Shown here: positions 1 through 13,353 of the stretch, in pieces
How positions within the stretch are numbered: the stretch's first letter is position 1
How the letters are laid out: each line of letters opens with the position of its first letter
NCBI GenBank assembly: GCA_030770545.1
Contig: CM061107.1
Location: 8,706,001 to 8,770,000 of the forward strand
DNA from: Macropodus opercularis
Lineage: Eukaryota; Chordata; Actinopteri; Anabantiformes; Osphronemidae
Reading direction: 5' to 3'
DNA length: 64,000 nt
Made by a program: the position numbers and the translations under genes
The notes under the pieces: generated by a model
Database searches by the model: none
What the model was told of the DNA's origin: nothing
Seen by the model: the letters and a program-made list of their open reading frames with translations, nothing else

Positions 1-1483
1 GTGTGGTTTTCTGGATTTGTGTTCCTCCCCACTCTTTTCTAATACAAATTCACCCACTTCAGTTACATAAGCTGTAAACTTATAAATGTTCTGCAGTCGG
101 GATCAAGTGAGCACTTAAGTCTAGAGAGAGAGTGAACAAGAGGATGAGTGGGGAGAAGAACAAAGCAGAGAGCAATGTAAATAAAGATCTGTCAGCCAGA
201 ATCTCAGTCTAAACGGAGAAGTCACAGACAGAGAGAGAGGGAGGGAGAAATAACTCAACAAAACACCAAGTAAGACCCGTGAGAGGAACACAAAGACTAG
301 ATAACCCTTGTAGGGACAAGTCAAGACCAAATCATGTCACAGAGGCACAATGAAGTGTGCAAGCAGTACCTCAGTAGAACTGTGCTAGACTGTACAGATG
401 TGTTTAGAATACTGTAATAGTGTTGATTATGATATGATCTTTTAAATTTAAGTGAGGCTAAGTTTAAAATTTAAATTTAAAATTCTGTTTAGTCACCTTT
501 TGCTTACTACACGACCAATATAGAGAAATTGCACTGGAGGACATTAGAACACTGGCTAAGATTACAGGTGCAACAGGTGTTTGTTGTTTAGAGATTACTA
601 ATCAATATTTGAAGGATCAGAATTTACATACTCATTTTAAGCAATTTAATAAGGATTCAGGACATGTTATTTGGGGAAAGAAGCAACTTTCTAACACATC
701 TGGCTGACAATGTACTTAACTCCAACCCTTTAAGCATCTCTCTCCAAATGTCCTGTCTCTAACTGTGTCCTTCAGTTAATGGACAGTGGCTTAACAGAGC
801 CTTCCTTCAGCTAAAATAAAGGTTTCTTTCAGACTGGACCAGAAATCAATGTTAAACAATGAGCTCAAAAAAGCTAACCTGACATAAATTATATAACATT
901 GATTTAGCAGATGCTTTTGTCAACCCACCTTAAAATAAATGCATTTAAATGAAGCCAGATTTCATTCACCATTAAGAGTGTATCTCTAAAAGCATGTTCA
1001 CCACTACAGAAAGAGTTGCTGAAGACAGTACATGATTATGTTCTCATGGCTTATAGTTATAAACCATATTTTCCATTTGATTAAACATTTTTATTAAATG
1101 CTGTGTTTAGTTGAGTTTTCACTCATCTTCATTCTAAAACAGCTTTCATGGAGCTGTCTTAGAGGATAGGAGAGAGGGAGAGAGAGAGAGAGAAGGTCAG
1201 AATGAATAGAGGGATAAAGAACGCTGGAGCTGATGACACCAGCTAAAGTCACAAACATAGCAGTGAAGCACACTGAATAGAGACGCTGGAGCCCAGGGGA
1301 CAGATCAGTGATCCAAGCAACACACTGCGCACACACTCAACGTTGGAATCATAATAACTGTGTGGTTTATAGGTCACTGTTGCATGTGAACACTTTTCAT
1401 TTTAAATAACGATGCTAAACAGTTTCTGCTTCTCTACAGAGAGATACTATTGACATTAGGCATTTCATTCTATCATCCCAGGA

Positions 1484-1484
<1 letters not shown>

Positions 1485-1544
<60 letters not shown>
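1485..1544. repeat. (AC)n microsatellite
   Basis: An uninterrupted AC dinucleotide run of about 60 bases. It is likely to be length-polymorphic. Confidence 0.95.
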
Positions 1545-1545
<1 letters not shown>

Positions 1546-1596
1546 GAACACAAAGAGCAGGCGACAAAAATTAATTTATGCTGATTCTACTTTACA

Positions 1597-1614
1597 GCCA
1601 CGAGTGGGCAGTGC
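1597..1614 (+). promoter_or_regulatory. CTCF-like motif
   Basis: The sequence GCCACGAGTGGGCAGTGC resembles the CTCF core (CCA-N2-AG-GGGCAG-type). It is a motif match by eye only, with no evidence of occupancy. Confidence 0.25.
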
Positions 1615-4427
1615 TGCATTAAAGGAGATGTTCAATGGCAGTAGTGAACTGCATTCACAAAGGTAAAAAACACTCAACACTATTATCATTATCTCTCATT
1701 GTTTTGGCTGCTAATAAACTCGTAACGTTTGAACCCATAAAACAAAATGAACATAAAAGAAAGAAAATGTAAGATTGCAGATTGAATATTTCTGTATACT
1801 GCATTAAAATCATCAACACAGCATCTCCATATTCCATGTGTTGATATTATTACTTGCGTTTGTCTTATCTCATGAGCATCATGTTGCTGTAAAATGTTAA
1901 ATGTTTGGCCTGTAAATGAAAAATAAATTAAGGCACTGACCGAAATGTGCTAACGTGAGTATGATTAGATCAGATTGGAGGCATAAATGAGAAAAAAAAC
2001 ACATGAACACTGATGAATCAGGCAGAAGCTCTCCAACTGACCTATTTTTAGTCAACTGTGAAAATCGTTCTGAGCTAAAAATAATTTCATTTTTCTTTGA
2101 TTGTTTCCATCTGAGACACAGCAGCTCTGACCTGGTCTACATAACAGCTGCGCAGTATGTGATTTAAACAGACATTCAACTTTTCAGAAACCAAGAAGCC
2201 ATTCTTACTTGGCATTAGTCAACAAGGTATTAAGGTGATCCTGTGGCTTGGTAAGATCTTGTTAGAGACTGGAAGGGATTGAACTAGAGCAGCAGTTAAT
2301 GGCTCTTTTCATTAATTTCACTTTATTAATCTTCTGATTATTTTCTTGATTCATTTCTTGCCTGATTGGTTTATAAAAAAATGGAAAATGCAAACACAGG
2401 GGTTTTTGAGATCCAAAAGTGACCTTTCACTTAAAATTAAACAGAAAATTTAGTCATTTGATTGGTTTTTGTTTCAGCCTTAGATTTAATCCTAATTCTT
2501 TGCAATACACTACTCAGTGGACCAGACAAAAGATGGAGATTAATTATTAAGTAATTCACACAGAATGTAAAGCCTGTTGAGACTAGTTATTATTAACATT
2601 ATATTTAATATTTGTTTAAATAATTTGTATTATAATAAACTGATTCTTAACAGCAATAATAACATATATAATATCAATAATAATAATAAAAATCAATAAT
2701 ATCAGTCTTGATCTACAGACAACCTTCACGGCTTAAAAACATGTTTCCTTCAGTGGAGAGTCAAGAGAGGTTAGTAAAGATGAGATAACTTAAACTAAAA
2801 ATATAAATTTTTACATCACAGGCTGCTAAAAAAACAATTATCAATGACAAGCACATTTTAAGGTAATCATTCTCCTTTGTTATGAGAACAGACTTCTGAG
2901 TAACATCAGACTGTTCTGATTCCAACTTGGGCAACTTGACCCTCTGCAGACACAGTTTCTTTGCTGTTTACTAGTACTGACCCTGGGTCAGCCAGGGTAA
3001 ATCTATAAGACTATTGTCCCCCTTTGACAGTAGTTCAGTGTCTCTGAAACTGCATTGGGACAAAACAAAACTGTTTGTGTGTTCATAGAACACAACAGTC
3101 AGAAAGGAAGGAAACAACAGCAATTGATACACGCACATTGATAAGTTGCTGCACAACATCTTGGTCTTACATACCACAGCACACCTTCAGGGGTCTAGTG
3201 GTAGTCAAACCATTATGCCTTGTTGAAACGGTGCCATCATGACAAAGGGCATCTGTTGAAATTGCAGCTCTTTTGCGCTAGACACCAAAATGATGGCTGC
3301 CTGCCGTCACCAAGAAAGTGTTCTTTCTTCAAGAGAATAAATGCATGTCTGGACCAATGTGTGCTGTTTACAAAACGAAAGAAAGAATAATTTAAGGGCA
3401 GATACTTCCTGGCAGGATGATCAGCTCATTCTACTGCCCTTGTTTTGAATCTGGTTAGCTGCATTATTTGCTCTACCTTTCATTGACCTGGCAAGTTTGA
3501 CAGGCGCTCAGTCTATTTTCGGATCTCTGTGTTTTGCTCAGAAACATGTGGAAATGATGAAATCAGTGGGAGGCAGAGCTCCAGGCTTTGATGTGCTCCA
3601 TCTTTGCAACAAACAGAATAACAGCATTTCACTGTGTACATTGATAACAGTGTTTTGCACTGCTATATTTTTAGTTATGTTAGTTTAGAGTTTACAAAAA
3701 TTATGTAAAAATGCACAATATGTCAATGAAAAACATTCTAAAATAAAGTATATTTTAAAATATTCCCTTCCTTCCAAAACATCAGAAAATCTAGTATTTA
3801 AAATCCAGAAGTCTCTTGTCTTCACTTCTCTTGCTAACTGCAAATGTTATGAGCACATTTTGATTCTCATAAGTATTAAAATCTAACCTAACTTGTTGTG
3901 GTGTCAAACTGAACTCTGCTTCTTTTATAAACTACATTTTCATAATATAAAAGTTTTGACACACATTCCACAGCTGCCCACCTGTTAGATAAAGAATGGT
4001 CCACTGTGTGGAAAGTACCCCCACCCCCTACTCTCTCTCTCTCTCTCATACACACATGCATAAAGATGCACATACTCACACGTACACAGTGGGTTTAGTT
4101 GGGAACCATCAACTATCAGAACTGTGTTCAGGCCTCAAGTATGACCTTTTAACCTTGACCCACACAGTATCTACCTACACCATTCCTTCCATTCACAAAC
4201 ACAAATATACAGTACACACAGTTTAACAGAGCTACATTGTCACGCATTTCATAGCAAGACTCTCCACACACATAACCACCTCCAAACTGCCCCCAAACCC
4301 CCCTCTGCCATACAGTCCAGAGCCAAGCCTCTCCTTCCCAAGTCTGAACAAACACACACACGCACATACACACAACAAAGAGGGATGATATATCTGCAGT
4401 GGACTGTGTGCCTGTTACGCCTCGCAG

Positions 4428-4429
<2 letters not shown>

Positions 4430-4465
<36 letters not shown>
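4430..4465. repeat. compound (TC)n(AC)n microsatellite
   Basis: A CT run passes directly into an AC run. A similar but shorter CT/AC tract lies at about 4030-4050. These tracts explain the apparent Arg/Glu/Val/Cys-rich reading frames nearby, which I do not regard as genes. Confidence 0.85.
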
Positions 4466-6006
4466 TAATGCATGAGAAGTAAGCACTTGTTAGAGCTGGG
4501 GCACTACATCATTGTAATAAGGAAAGTCACTTAGTGATATTGCTGTATTGCTGAACTTCTATTAGTGGATACACACAACCACAGTTGGATCCTAGCATAA
4601 ACATATACTGCAGATACAGTAGCATTTTCTACAAGGGTCAATCAAAGGCAAGTTATTTGTATGATATTATTTTTATATGAAAATCTCAAATGGAAGAAAA
4701 CAAAGTTGGAACAAAATGTTAAGCCTCTGTTTGAACTGAAAGAGAAATGTTGCTGGTTTTCCTTGTGATGAAACTCATTACCCTTCATGTGCAGACGAAG
4801 GGCAAAGCTCTGAGGTCTGTTTCAGGACATATAAGGCGAGATGAGTCTGCTCCACTGGACTTACAGAATCTCACAGAGGTGGGGAAGCAGTGTGGGTATT
4901 ACAGGAATAAGTAAGTCACACAAAGCAAAATGCAACATGGATTTCTGATTCCCATTAACCACGGTGGTAACTTGTCTGTCACACAACTACACAGTAGTAA
5001 ACTGTGGATGAAACAAAAGCCACAGTACCCAGTAATCTGGGTACATAAGTCATACGCCTGGAGCAAAGAACAATGTGCTGTGAGATGCGAGTAATGACAA
5101 GAAAATATGTCTTATTAGTGACAAAGTTTTCCCCACTGAATGAATACGAATGACTACAATGTGCCCTCTGTTCTCCACTGTGCATATGTGGGCTGCCATA
5201 TGGAAATACATTCCAGCTCAGTTTCTTATTGTCCTCTGCCCACCCACCCATACTTCATCTCTGCAGTTCGTAGGGTGGGGGGTGGGCTTAAAACGGTCAC
5301 AGTAATAATATGTGCAGCATTTTACAATATCATGGTACAATAAACGTGTTAGTTAAAGAATCCAGCGAATGAATCACTGGTGAATGCTTTGCTCTGTCGT
5401 ATGCAGCGTTTGCCTCCAGTATCTGGTCTAAACCAGCATGGAGTGGTCACTTATTCATTCACATGTGTAATATGGATGAATAGCCTGCAGCTTGCACTTT
5501 TGTTTTAAGATGGAGAATGTGACAAGTTGCATAAGACACAGACAAGTCTGTGAACTATATATGTTTCTGGAGATTTGCATCTCTGCAGACTCTGGAAGTC
5601 CTGATAATTCAACATAAGCCAGGTGCAAGAGAACATCCCCCCCACAAACACAAGCTCCAGACGGGGAGCGTGTTACTGGACGATGCCATTTATGATGATA
5701 TGCCTGCATGACGCACAGAGGTATGAGGTAAAAACGCAACACGCTTATTTACTGTCCCACCAACGTGCAGGCTTTGTAAGAGACGCCTGGTTTCCCTGTC
5801 AGTCGCAGAATCACATACAAAACCAACGCACATAAAAGCTAACTTGAGTGATTAGCGTCTCCAAATTCAAGCTTTTGACTGTAGCAAAGTTGGCAAAGGG
5901 GAAAAATAATAATTTTAAGGTTAAAAGAGAGCGAACAGAACTGAAAGGACGCACGTTCAAATCACATTACGTTGGGACATTGCGGAGTTCTTCAGTTTGG
6001 ACTTAC

Positions 6007-6060
6007 TTCAGTGTCTGAGTGAGGAGGAATCCCAACAAGGCAAAAGGCAACTCCATTCAT
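6007..6060 (-). CDS. putative first coding exon of a RhoGAP21/23-family gene (partial)
   Basis: Reading the minus strand from an ATG at 6060 gives 18 codons, MNGVAFCLVGIPPHSDTE, which end exactly at a consensus donor (GAA then GTAAGT). The first 13 residues match, as I remember it, the N-terminus of ARHGAP23, a PDZ-PH-RhoGAP protein that switches off Rho GTPases at the cortex. ARHGAP21 is the sister gene, and its human copy on 10p12 would fit the chromosome-10 character of neighbouring genes better. The exon lies in a locally CpG-rich stretch (about 6,000-6,600), as expected of a promoter. The remaining exons must lie beyond position 1. The exon is short, so the assignment rests on one strong peptide match plus the donor. 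It could be arhgap21 or arhgap23. Confidence 0.55.
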
Positions 6061-6600
6061 TGGTTTCCCAGCGTGTCGTGAGGGTCAGGCGGCAGAAGAA
6101 ACGGTTTAAAACTGCTTTTCTTTCAACATTGTTGAGTTTCGTCTCCCGAGTGTTGTGTTTAGTGGCGAATTCAGGGCTGCGTGAACGGTCCTTCTCTCCC
6201 TGTGTCCAGCGTCAACGGTCCCGCTGCGGGCTGCGTCACGCGCTATGGCCACGCACGTGCGCACCGGAAACAGGGCAGGTTGGACATCAAAATAAGAGCG
6301 TAGAGCAGTTTAAGACTACTGTATTTAAATTATGTATTTTTAAAATACAAAAACATCGATAAAACGTCCTAAAAAGAAGCGTTTAAAATGCTTTGCTTCA
6401 TGATATAATATGAGTGTATGTTATTGTGGGGCAGTCTATATAAACAAAATGTAATTTATTTAATTTTGTGATTGTAAACTTTCATGCCCAAAATCAGAAA
6501 TATGTTCGTTCTCGCGCGCTTGATGAAGGTCCTGACAGTAGAACGTTGCCAGCTGGGCGCGAGCGACGCGCGAGCCTATCCAAACACAACAAAAAGGTGT
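6061..6600 (-). promoter_or_regulatory. CpG-rich putative promoter/5' UTR of the arhgap21/23-like first exon
   Basis: This stretch is richer in CpG than its surroundings (for example around 6,210-6,260 and 6,515-6,575) and lies just upstream of the minus-strand ATG at 6060. A perfect palindromic CRE, TGACGTCA, lies at 6635-6642, just outside it. The transcription start cannot be located from sequence alone. Confidence 0.4.
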
Positions 6601-6634
6601 GACCGCAGAGGTTTGTGATGGAACAGCTTAATGA

Positions 6635-6642
6635 TGACGTCA
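6635..6642. promoter_or_regulatory. palindromic CRE (TGACGTCA)
   Basis: This is the full consensus binding site for CREB/ATF factors. It lies about 575 bases upstream of the putative minus-strand start codon at 6060. Whether it is used is unknown. Confidence 0.4.
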
Positions 6643-7336
6643 GACCACAAATGTTTACATTGTGGACACCCAGATCACAATAAATGCATTTGTTTTCTGT
6701 GTTTGTGCTGTCTCCCTAAAAGATGTGACCTCTAGACATACTGTATATCAGAAACATCTGGAGGGAATCAACTTGGACTCACACACGAACTCATCACAAT
6801 AGAAGTATGGACAGTCATGAGTGTAAAATACAACTTGACTGACTGGTAGAGGTTGCGTGTGAAGCTCTGAGGGTCATTCTTGACAAAAAACATCTTTAAC
6901 TGCGTCCATGTGAAACAATCTAGACAAGGACAGGATTTTCCTTTCCTCTGGGCAGGTCCAGTTCATGAGAGACATCAGCAAACAGCTGTCTAATTGGATC
7001 GCATCTCTGCTGTACATTTACATACCAGGGACAGTTTATCAGTCTTAGTTTGTATACTGTGTCATTCTGACTCCAAAAAAGTGTCCGTGTGTGTTTGTGT
7101 GCATAAACATACAGGTTTGTGTGGACTACTTCCTCTGTTCATGAAGGCTGCTGTCATCCAGCATCAGCAATGGGACTGTGCCTCACTCCACAAATCCACA
7201 GCGCACGCACACACACGCGCACACAAACACACACACAGATTATGTAATAGCAGGGAATGAAACCGTAGTTTCAAGAAGAAGAAGAAGAAAGTGGAAGGAG
7301 TTAAATTAGTTGAGACGGTGAACATACATCCTCATA

Positions 7337-7353
7337 CACCCTCTGCTGGCCGG
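7337..7353 (-). promoter_or_regulatory. CTCF-like motif
   Basis: On the minus strand the sequence reads ACCGGCCAGCAGAGGGT, a close match to the CTCF core GGCCAGCAGAGGGC. It is among the best CTCF-like matches I noticed in the window. Occupancy is not shown. Confidence 0.35.
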
Positions 7354-10300
7354 TAGTCATAAACTGCACTGTGACATAAATGAAAACCTAAATAATTTAC
7401 ATTTGTCTCTAGGATTCCATCAACTACACACATTATGAACTAATGCGGACAAACCCTGCAGTCTGTGATTGGTGACTAATAGAACATGATGATGTAATAA
7501 ATAAATAAATAACTTTTCCACTCTCTTGGATCTCATCAGCGAGAAGCACTGGTCCAACAACGTCACAACAAAATCTGAAATTTTTACAATGAGACTTTGT
7601 TACCAATAAAATGTCTATTTTCTTTCCTCTTCTTTTCTAAAGCTGAACAAAACAACAAATACAAACAACAGTTTGAGGATTTATTGGAATTATCTGATCT
7701 TACATCAGAAGAGATTAGCAGCTTCGTTGATCCCAAAACATCTATAAACAAAAGGTTATTTTACACAAAAAATCCCAGTCAAGGACATAGCCGTCCTCTG
7801 GTTTTTATCCCAACACCCCGCCAATAAAAACAAGTCTGATAAGGAGTTAATCTAGACATTGTGTTGGAAAGTGGTGATTTTCAGGATGTAGAGGAAGGAG
7901 GGGTCGTGTGTGGGTGCTGTACATATGTGGAGGCCCTAATCTGGCTTTGTCCTGAAAAGAGTTTCATCCTCTCTGCAGGGGGTCTGTAGAGATGCAGGTT
8001 CGGAGTCGTCCCATCATCCCCCTGTCGCTCTCCTCGTGTACTTTGTGACCTCCTCCATCCCCTCCCCCTTCAATTAACCCACTATTCTTACTCCCCATTT
8101 ATTGTGTACCCGTAAAATGTATTGTATAGCCACAACAAAGCCATAGCGCATGAGTTTGCTTGTTCTCAGTGTCACTATATTTATTTCATTATTTTATGTA
8201 TTGCCATAGAATCTGAATTTGCACTGAAAACCCAACAAACAAATTTGTGTAGTTGTAGTTAGTGGTATCCACGTGTATATTCCAGCTGGAAAGCAGGAGA
8301 TTTACCAGACAAACAATATTTCAGCCTGTGAATAATTAGATTCATGTGTTAAAGTTTTAATAGACCTTGTTTGTACGGCGTTGTGTTGTGTTGTGCTGTG
8401 GCCTGGCCTGGCAGCAGAGAGGCTGATGTGTGTGACTCTGAGTGTGTGCATGCCTGGTGGGGGAGGGCGGGGGACACACCCATCTGTCTATTTACAGCAG
8501 CACTGGGAGATTTCGCTAAACATCTAATCCATCTAATCCTCAGCGAAGCTATGGAGGGAACATGCAGTGGTGCTGGACGGCCACCAGAGAGCGTGTTGGC
8601 TGTTAGCCGCTCACGAACAGAAAAGTCCAAGTGACTTGTTTTGACTAATAGGAGGGATGGACCCTAGTAGAGATGAGAGGAAGTGATGGATGAACCGTCT
8701 ATCATGGCTGTACTACATGCATACTCACACACAGCTCTCCTGTCAGAGGCTCGTAAGTGTTCCAGCCATGCTCGAACTTTTCTCCGTGGATGCGCTGCCC
8801 CGGCCCGATCAAATGTAAACTTATCATTGAATTAGAGCTGTGTGGCTTCGGAGAGACACTCTACTTCACAGAACGATCAGCTCGCATTAGTGTCGCCCAG
8901 TTGCAGCCGCAGCAGGACCTCACACTTTCATGACCTAACTTCCTGTGCTCTGTAGAGCTGAAATGAAAAGTTTTACACAGGTTCACTGAAGATTCACTGA
9001 GTGAATTCTTTTTTACTAATTCCAGTTTGTTTTTCCATAAGACAAGTGGCTAATGATGAATTAAGTCCTTCTCTTCCTGAGCAGCAGTGTCTTTTGTTCC
9101 ATTCATCCACAGGGCGAATATATTTAATCTCCACAGAGAGCACATATCAATCTCACAAAGCACAGGCCCACATACCGTTACACAACAGCCTTAATCTACT
9201 GGATTTTAAACCCCACAACCACTCGGCACACGTCCATATGCATTTATCAGGTCTGTGCTACATCCAGTCAAACATACAAAACTCAAACTTTACTGTAGAA
9301 CAAACATCTTTTGCATTTAAAATATCACAGGACCTGTGCATGGTCACTGCATTTACACCACTCAGTGAACACGCATCACCAGCTCAGCTGTACATTAGAA
9401 GCACTGAACACATGATGATGCCAAGATGGTGAATGGTATCAAGCTTCATTTGCTTTACAGCTTGGACTGTTGGTGCCAGCTCAGCTTAGTCACCTGAAGT
9501 AAACCTGATGCTGGTGCTAATACACAGGATTTATGCAGGGCTGCTCAGTGATGCTGAAATGAATCTGATCACAGTCTGTGTGAATATTTAACTGCTGGTC
9601 TAACACTAAACAAAGGGACTTATCACAATCATCCAGTCAGAGGATGCTGGTGCAAAAGCTACAGGCAGTTTTGCTTTATTTGTGTGAGTCAAATAAAATG
9701 AGAGCATGAGCTCATGATAGCTCAGACAGGCCAATCTTGTTTTTTCCCATTCATGCCACATGTACACACATCACATGTTCGCTTCAGAGGACCCTCTGGG
9801 AGATGTACTCAAGAGGAAACCTATTATGAGGACAGGAGTGAAAACATACACACACTCCACAGACGCGAGGCTTTCATCATTCTATTTAAAGCTCTAACAT
9901 AGCTGAATGAAGTAGAGCGGAGAGCAGGCAGGAGGGTATTGACACGCACACAGTCAGATTTTATTTGTTTGTGAATGAAAATACATAAACTTGTGCATAT
10001 TTTCATGTGTGCACACTGGTCTGTGTCATGAAATATTGTATTGTTCAGTGACTTTGTGCTGGAACTAAATGGTTTGGAAGGAAACCCAAGCAGTGAGGTG
10101 AGACGTGACGAAAATAAAACCCGACTGCACGAAAAACAAAAGCTGAGCAGTCTCAGGGATCGTTTTCATTTCAGCACCGCATTCCTCGCACATTAAATCA
10201 GCAGCAACAAATTCATTATATTGTCTAGTGAACTGTACCTAAACGCATGAATTCATGGGCAAACAATGAAGAGCAGCTGCCGAAACACTGCCTCTGTTTG

Positions 10301-10951
10301 TGTGTGTGTGTGTGTGTGAGATAGATTGCGTGTACCATTAGCGAGAGTAGGGAGGAATAGTGGACACAACATTACATAACTGCAGGGACACACACACACA
10401 CACACACACACACCAGTAACATCTCGCTCACGTTATCGTTAAATTCTCTCTGTGCAAAGCAAAAATAGCAAGAGAGCAGATGTCAAACTAGGTGCTTCTA
10501 GCAAAGTGAAGAAGATGCCGTGAGCTTTGAAAGCCTGTCCCATGTGCACTATTTAAAAAAGGGAACGTGAATAGTATTCTGAGATGTTCAGCAGGAAATG
10601 TCTGTACGAGGCTGGATCGTACATTCCTAGTGTCGTCTTAATGTTTTGGAGCATATTTATCCTAAAGATAATAGAACAACGCTAGATATGCTCGCATGGC
10701 TGCTAGAAAACATGTCACAATGGTCTTTGTACTCATACTCATACTCACATTAGGAGAGTTTGACAGTTACACAAAAGATGATGCTACAGCATCTAAAATG
10801 ATGTCAAGCAGGACATGAAGAAATGTGATCAAACTGATCTCTGTGAGACATGAAACCATTAGAGAAGCATGCAGTAATAGAGAATTGTCATTATAATTTG
10901 TCACCCCCACCCTGTGCTGGTATCTCTTTTGTTGTCTCTACCCCCTCTGCG

Positions 10952-10984
10952 CCCCCCCCCCCCCCCCCGTCTCTCCCCCCCCCC
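10952..10984 (+). repeat. poly-C tract (G-run on the minus strand)
   Basis: Runs of 17 and 10 C are separated by a short GTCTCT spacer. The minus strand could form G-quadruplex-like structure. The tract generates spurious Gly-rich frames on the minus strand. Confidence 0.85.
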
Positions 10985-13353
10985 ACCCGTCTCTCCCCCT
11001 CGCTTCTGTAGAGGGCTGATAACAGGCAGTCTGCTGCTTGGATGTCCATCATAGGTCTGGATGCAAAACAACAGTCTGAAATGCATCTCAATTCAAAGGT
11101 GCATCTGCATTTTCCGTGTTTACACCTTTGCAAAGAGCATTTTTCCACTCAAATCTTAACTTGTATATTGAGTAACATGCTGCCTGTATACACCACAACT
11201 CAAACTAAACTCAGCAGAAGCCTGTGGAAGAGTTCAACTCACTGCAAATGTAGTTATTTAGGTATATACACCGTGTAAAGATTTATAGCTGCATTACTAT
11301 TTAATATGTATCGACTTACATTTAATAGTTTGTATTATGGATAAATGATAAAGAAATTTAATGAATGAAGTGTGATGAAAAATTCTACACATGGACATAA
11401 AATATTTACTGGAAGGAACAACAATTTACTGGTACATCTATGAGGTAAACACCCAAGTCCCTCTGCCCCAGCTCTCTCCCATCATCCCTGTTCCTTTGTT
11501 GGTCACTCAAATACTAGTGAAACCTACTCTACACTATGGCGATTAGAGCACGTGTCTCTAAAAGAAGACAAAAATTCTTCCCTGGAGCGGCCGAACTGGA
11601 CTCACTACACATCTCAGCTCAGTGTGAGTTACCTCACTGTGTCACACAATAAAGCTCATATACGTTGACCAGAGCTCACAAAAACCCTTTCCGTCATTAC
11701 ACAGTGAATACAGGATATGTATTTTTAAACCTTTATCTGGGGAGGGTTGGAAAACACTCATGCTGCTTCAGTTCACACAGGCCTTTGTTTTAGAGAAACA
11801 ATTATCACTGAAAATCTCTCAACATTTACATCAATAAAAAAGTCAAATGCTTAACAGTGATTTTAAAACCTCAATGCATACACCAGACGCATTTACCTAT
11901 TTATTCACATCACTGCTGTTGTTTGGCTGCTCAGAACACCAACGGTTTCCTTCTTTTTCGGGAGATTGTTTCCCCCCAGTGATTGATACAGTACGTTAAA
12001 ATGTGAATGCACCAGTGAAATAAAAGTCTATGTTCTGTCTTTCTGATGTTGCTGGATAAGTTCCTCCGTTTTCTTCCTCCTCAGACTCCTATGTGCTCCA
12101 GTAAATGTGTTTGTCTGTTCACAGGATATCCTGACATTTCCACACACAAGTTCCACAAACACAATGCGTCCCTCACTCTCCAGCTGACTAAAGAGTTTCT
12201 CCATTATGCTGCTAGGGCAGCTCACTAAATGCCCAGCCAGAGTCTATTAAAAGACACTGCCCTCTACATCCACAGACCATAATGACTCTACAGACCTCTC
12301 TCTTTTTCACTTGTTCTTCCTGTCTGCATCCCACACAGTGATACTAGCACACACTCTGTGTCAGACACAGTGACACAGCACATAAAGGATAAAGTAAACT
12401 GAATCAAGTGTGCTGAATGCCTTAAAATACACAGCCTCCCTTTAGTTCATAGAGACAGCCCCAAGAGTCCGAGGGCAGAAACACTCTTCAACTTGAGCTC
12501 TAACAAAAAGTGTCTCATCTGACACCTTAGATCCCCCTACTGGTCCAGTAAAGTGATGAGTCAGGCGTGGCAACTCTACAGCCTCATACCAGCTGACCAG
12601 AAAGGAGGGACGACTGCTATCTGCAGAAAGTTGGCCTTAACACATATTTTCCAAACTGAAGATTAAACACAAATACATACAAAAGTAAAATGTAATAAGG
12701 AAAAACTGTGACAAGCTTCTGGGACAGGATTCGTTTAGCTGATTTATTTAATGGACAGATCTTGGGTTTGCTTTTATGATACTAAAATGATCTGACTGAA
12801 AATCATCTTTGTGCTGCTGGGGCCCCTCCAACCAGCATCCATTACTACTATGTCACAACCATGTTAACATAAAGGTTTTTGAGACTTCGCCCTCAGTAAA
12901 ATTAATTAACAATCACACAACTACTCTCTCAAAGTCTCGGAGGCAGTTGCCCACTTATTCCAGTTGCTAATCCAGACTTAGGTCCACATCAGAAAAATTA
13001 CATAATTTCTCAGTAATGATGTACGTCAGACTCTCAGAAACCTAAGTTGTCTTCGGTTCAGGATTGTCAGACTCCAAAGTTGCAATAATACTTTCAAGCA
13101 TGTCCATCTTACACAATCATAACACAATATAAAACAAACGTATGTCTTTGTTGTTCGCCACAGAGATGCTTGAGAAGTCAAACAAGCAAACTCACAACAC
13201 TGATGCTTGATGCTGAGACAGTGGCACATTAATTGTTAAGAACTTTAGCAGAGGGAGTCTACTCATGTTCATACATTTTAATAACTCCTGTTACAGTAAC
13301 AGTAATGGATATGCATTATTAAGCGTGGCATGTGTGTGTGAGCATCTCCTCAC

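Larger units (their letters stand above)
1..6006. other. gene-poor stretch, probably 5' intron of the arhgap21/23-like gene
   Basis: I find no convincing coding exon here. All open frames are short, unspliced and compositionally non-coding. If the minus-strand first exon ending at 6007 is real, this stretch is its first intron and the gene body lies beyond the left edge. It contains an AC microsatellite near 1485-1544, CT/AC-rich tracts near 4030-4050 and 4430-4465, and AT-rich sequence around 2570-2700. Confidence 0.5.
6643..13353. other. non-coding stretch between two putative alternative first exons
   Basis: I see no supported coding exon. The stretch contains AC/GT microsatellites (10,291-10,318 and 10,389-10,412), a C-run tract (10,952-10,984), a CTCF-like motif (7337-7353) and a paired TAATCC homeodomain motif (8525-8539). 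If the exons at 6007 and 13354 belong to one gene, this is intron between two promoters. Confidence 0.45.

Noticed and set aside
7597..7827. 76-codon plus-strand frame with an acidic, helix-like segment
   Set aside because: Unspliced, AT-rich and without recognisable homology, so not supportable as a gene.
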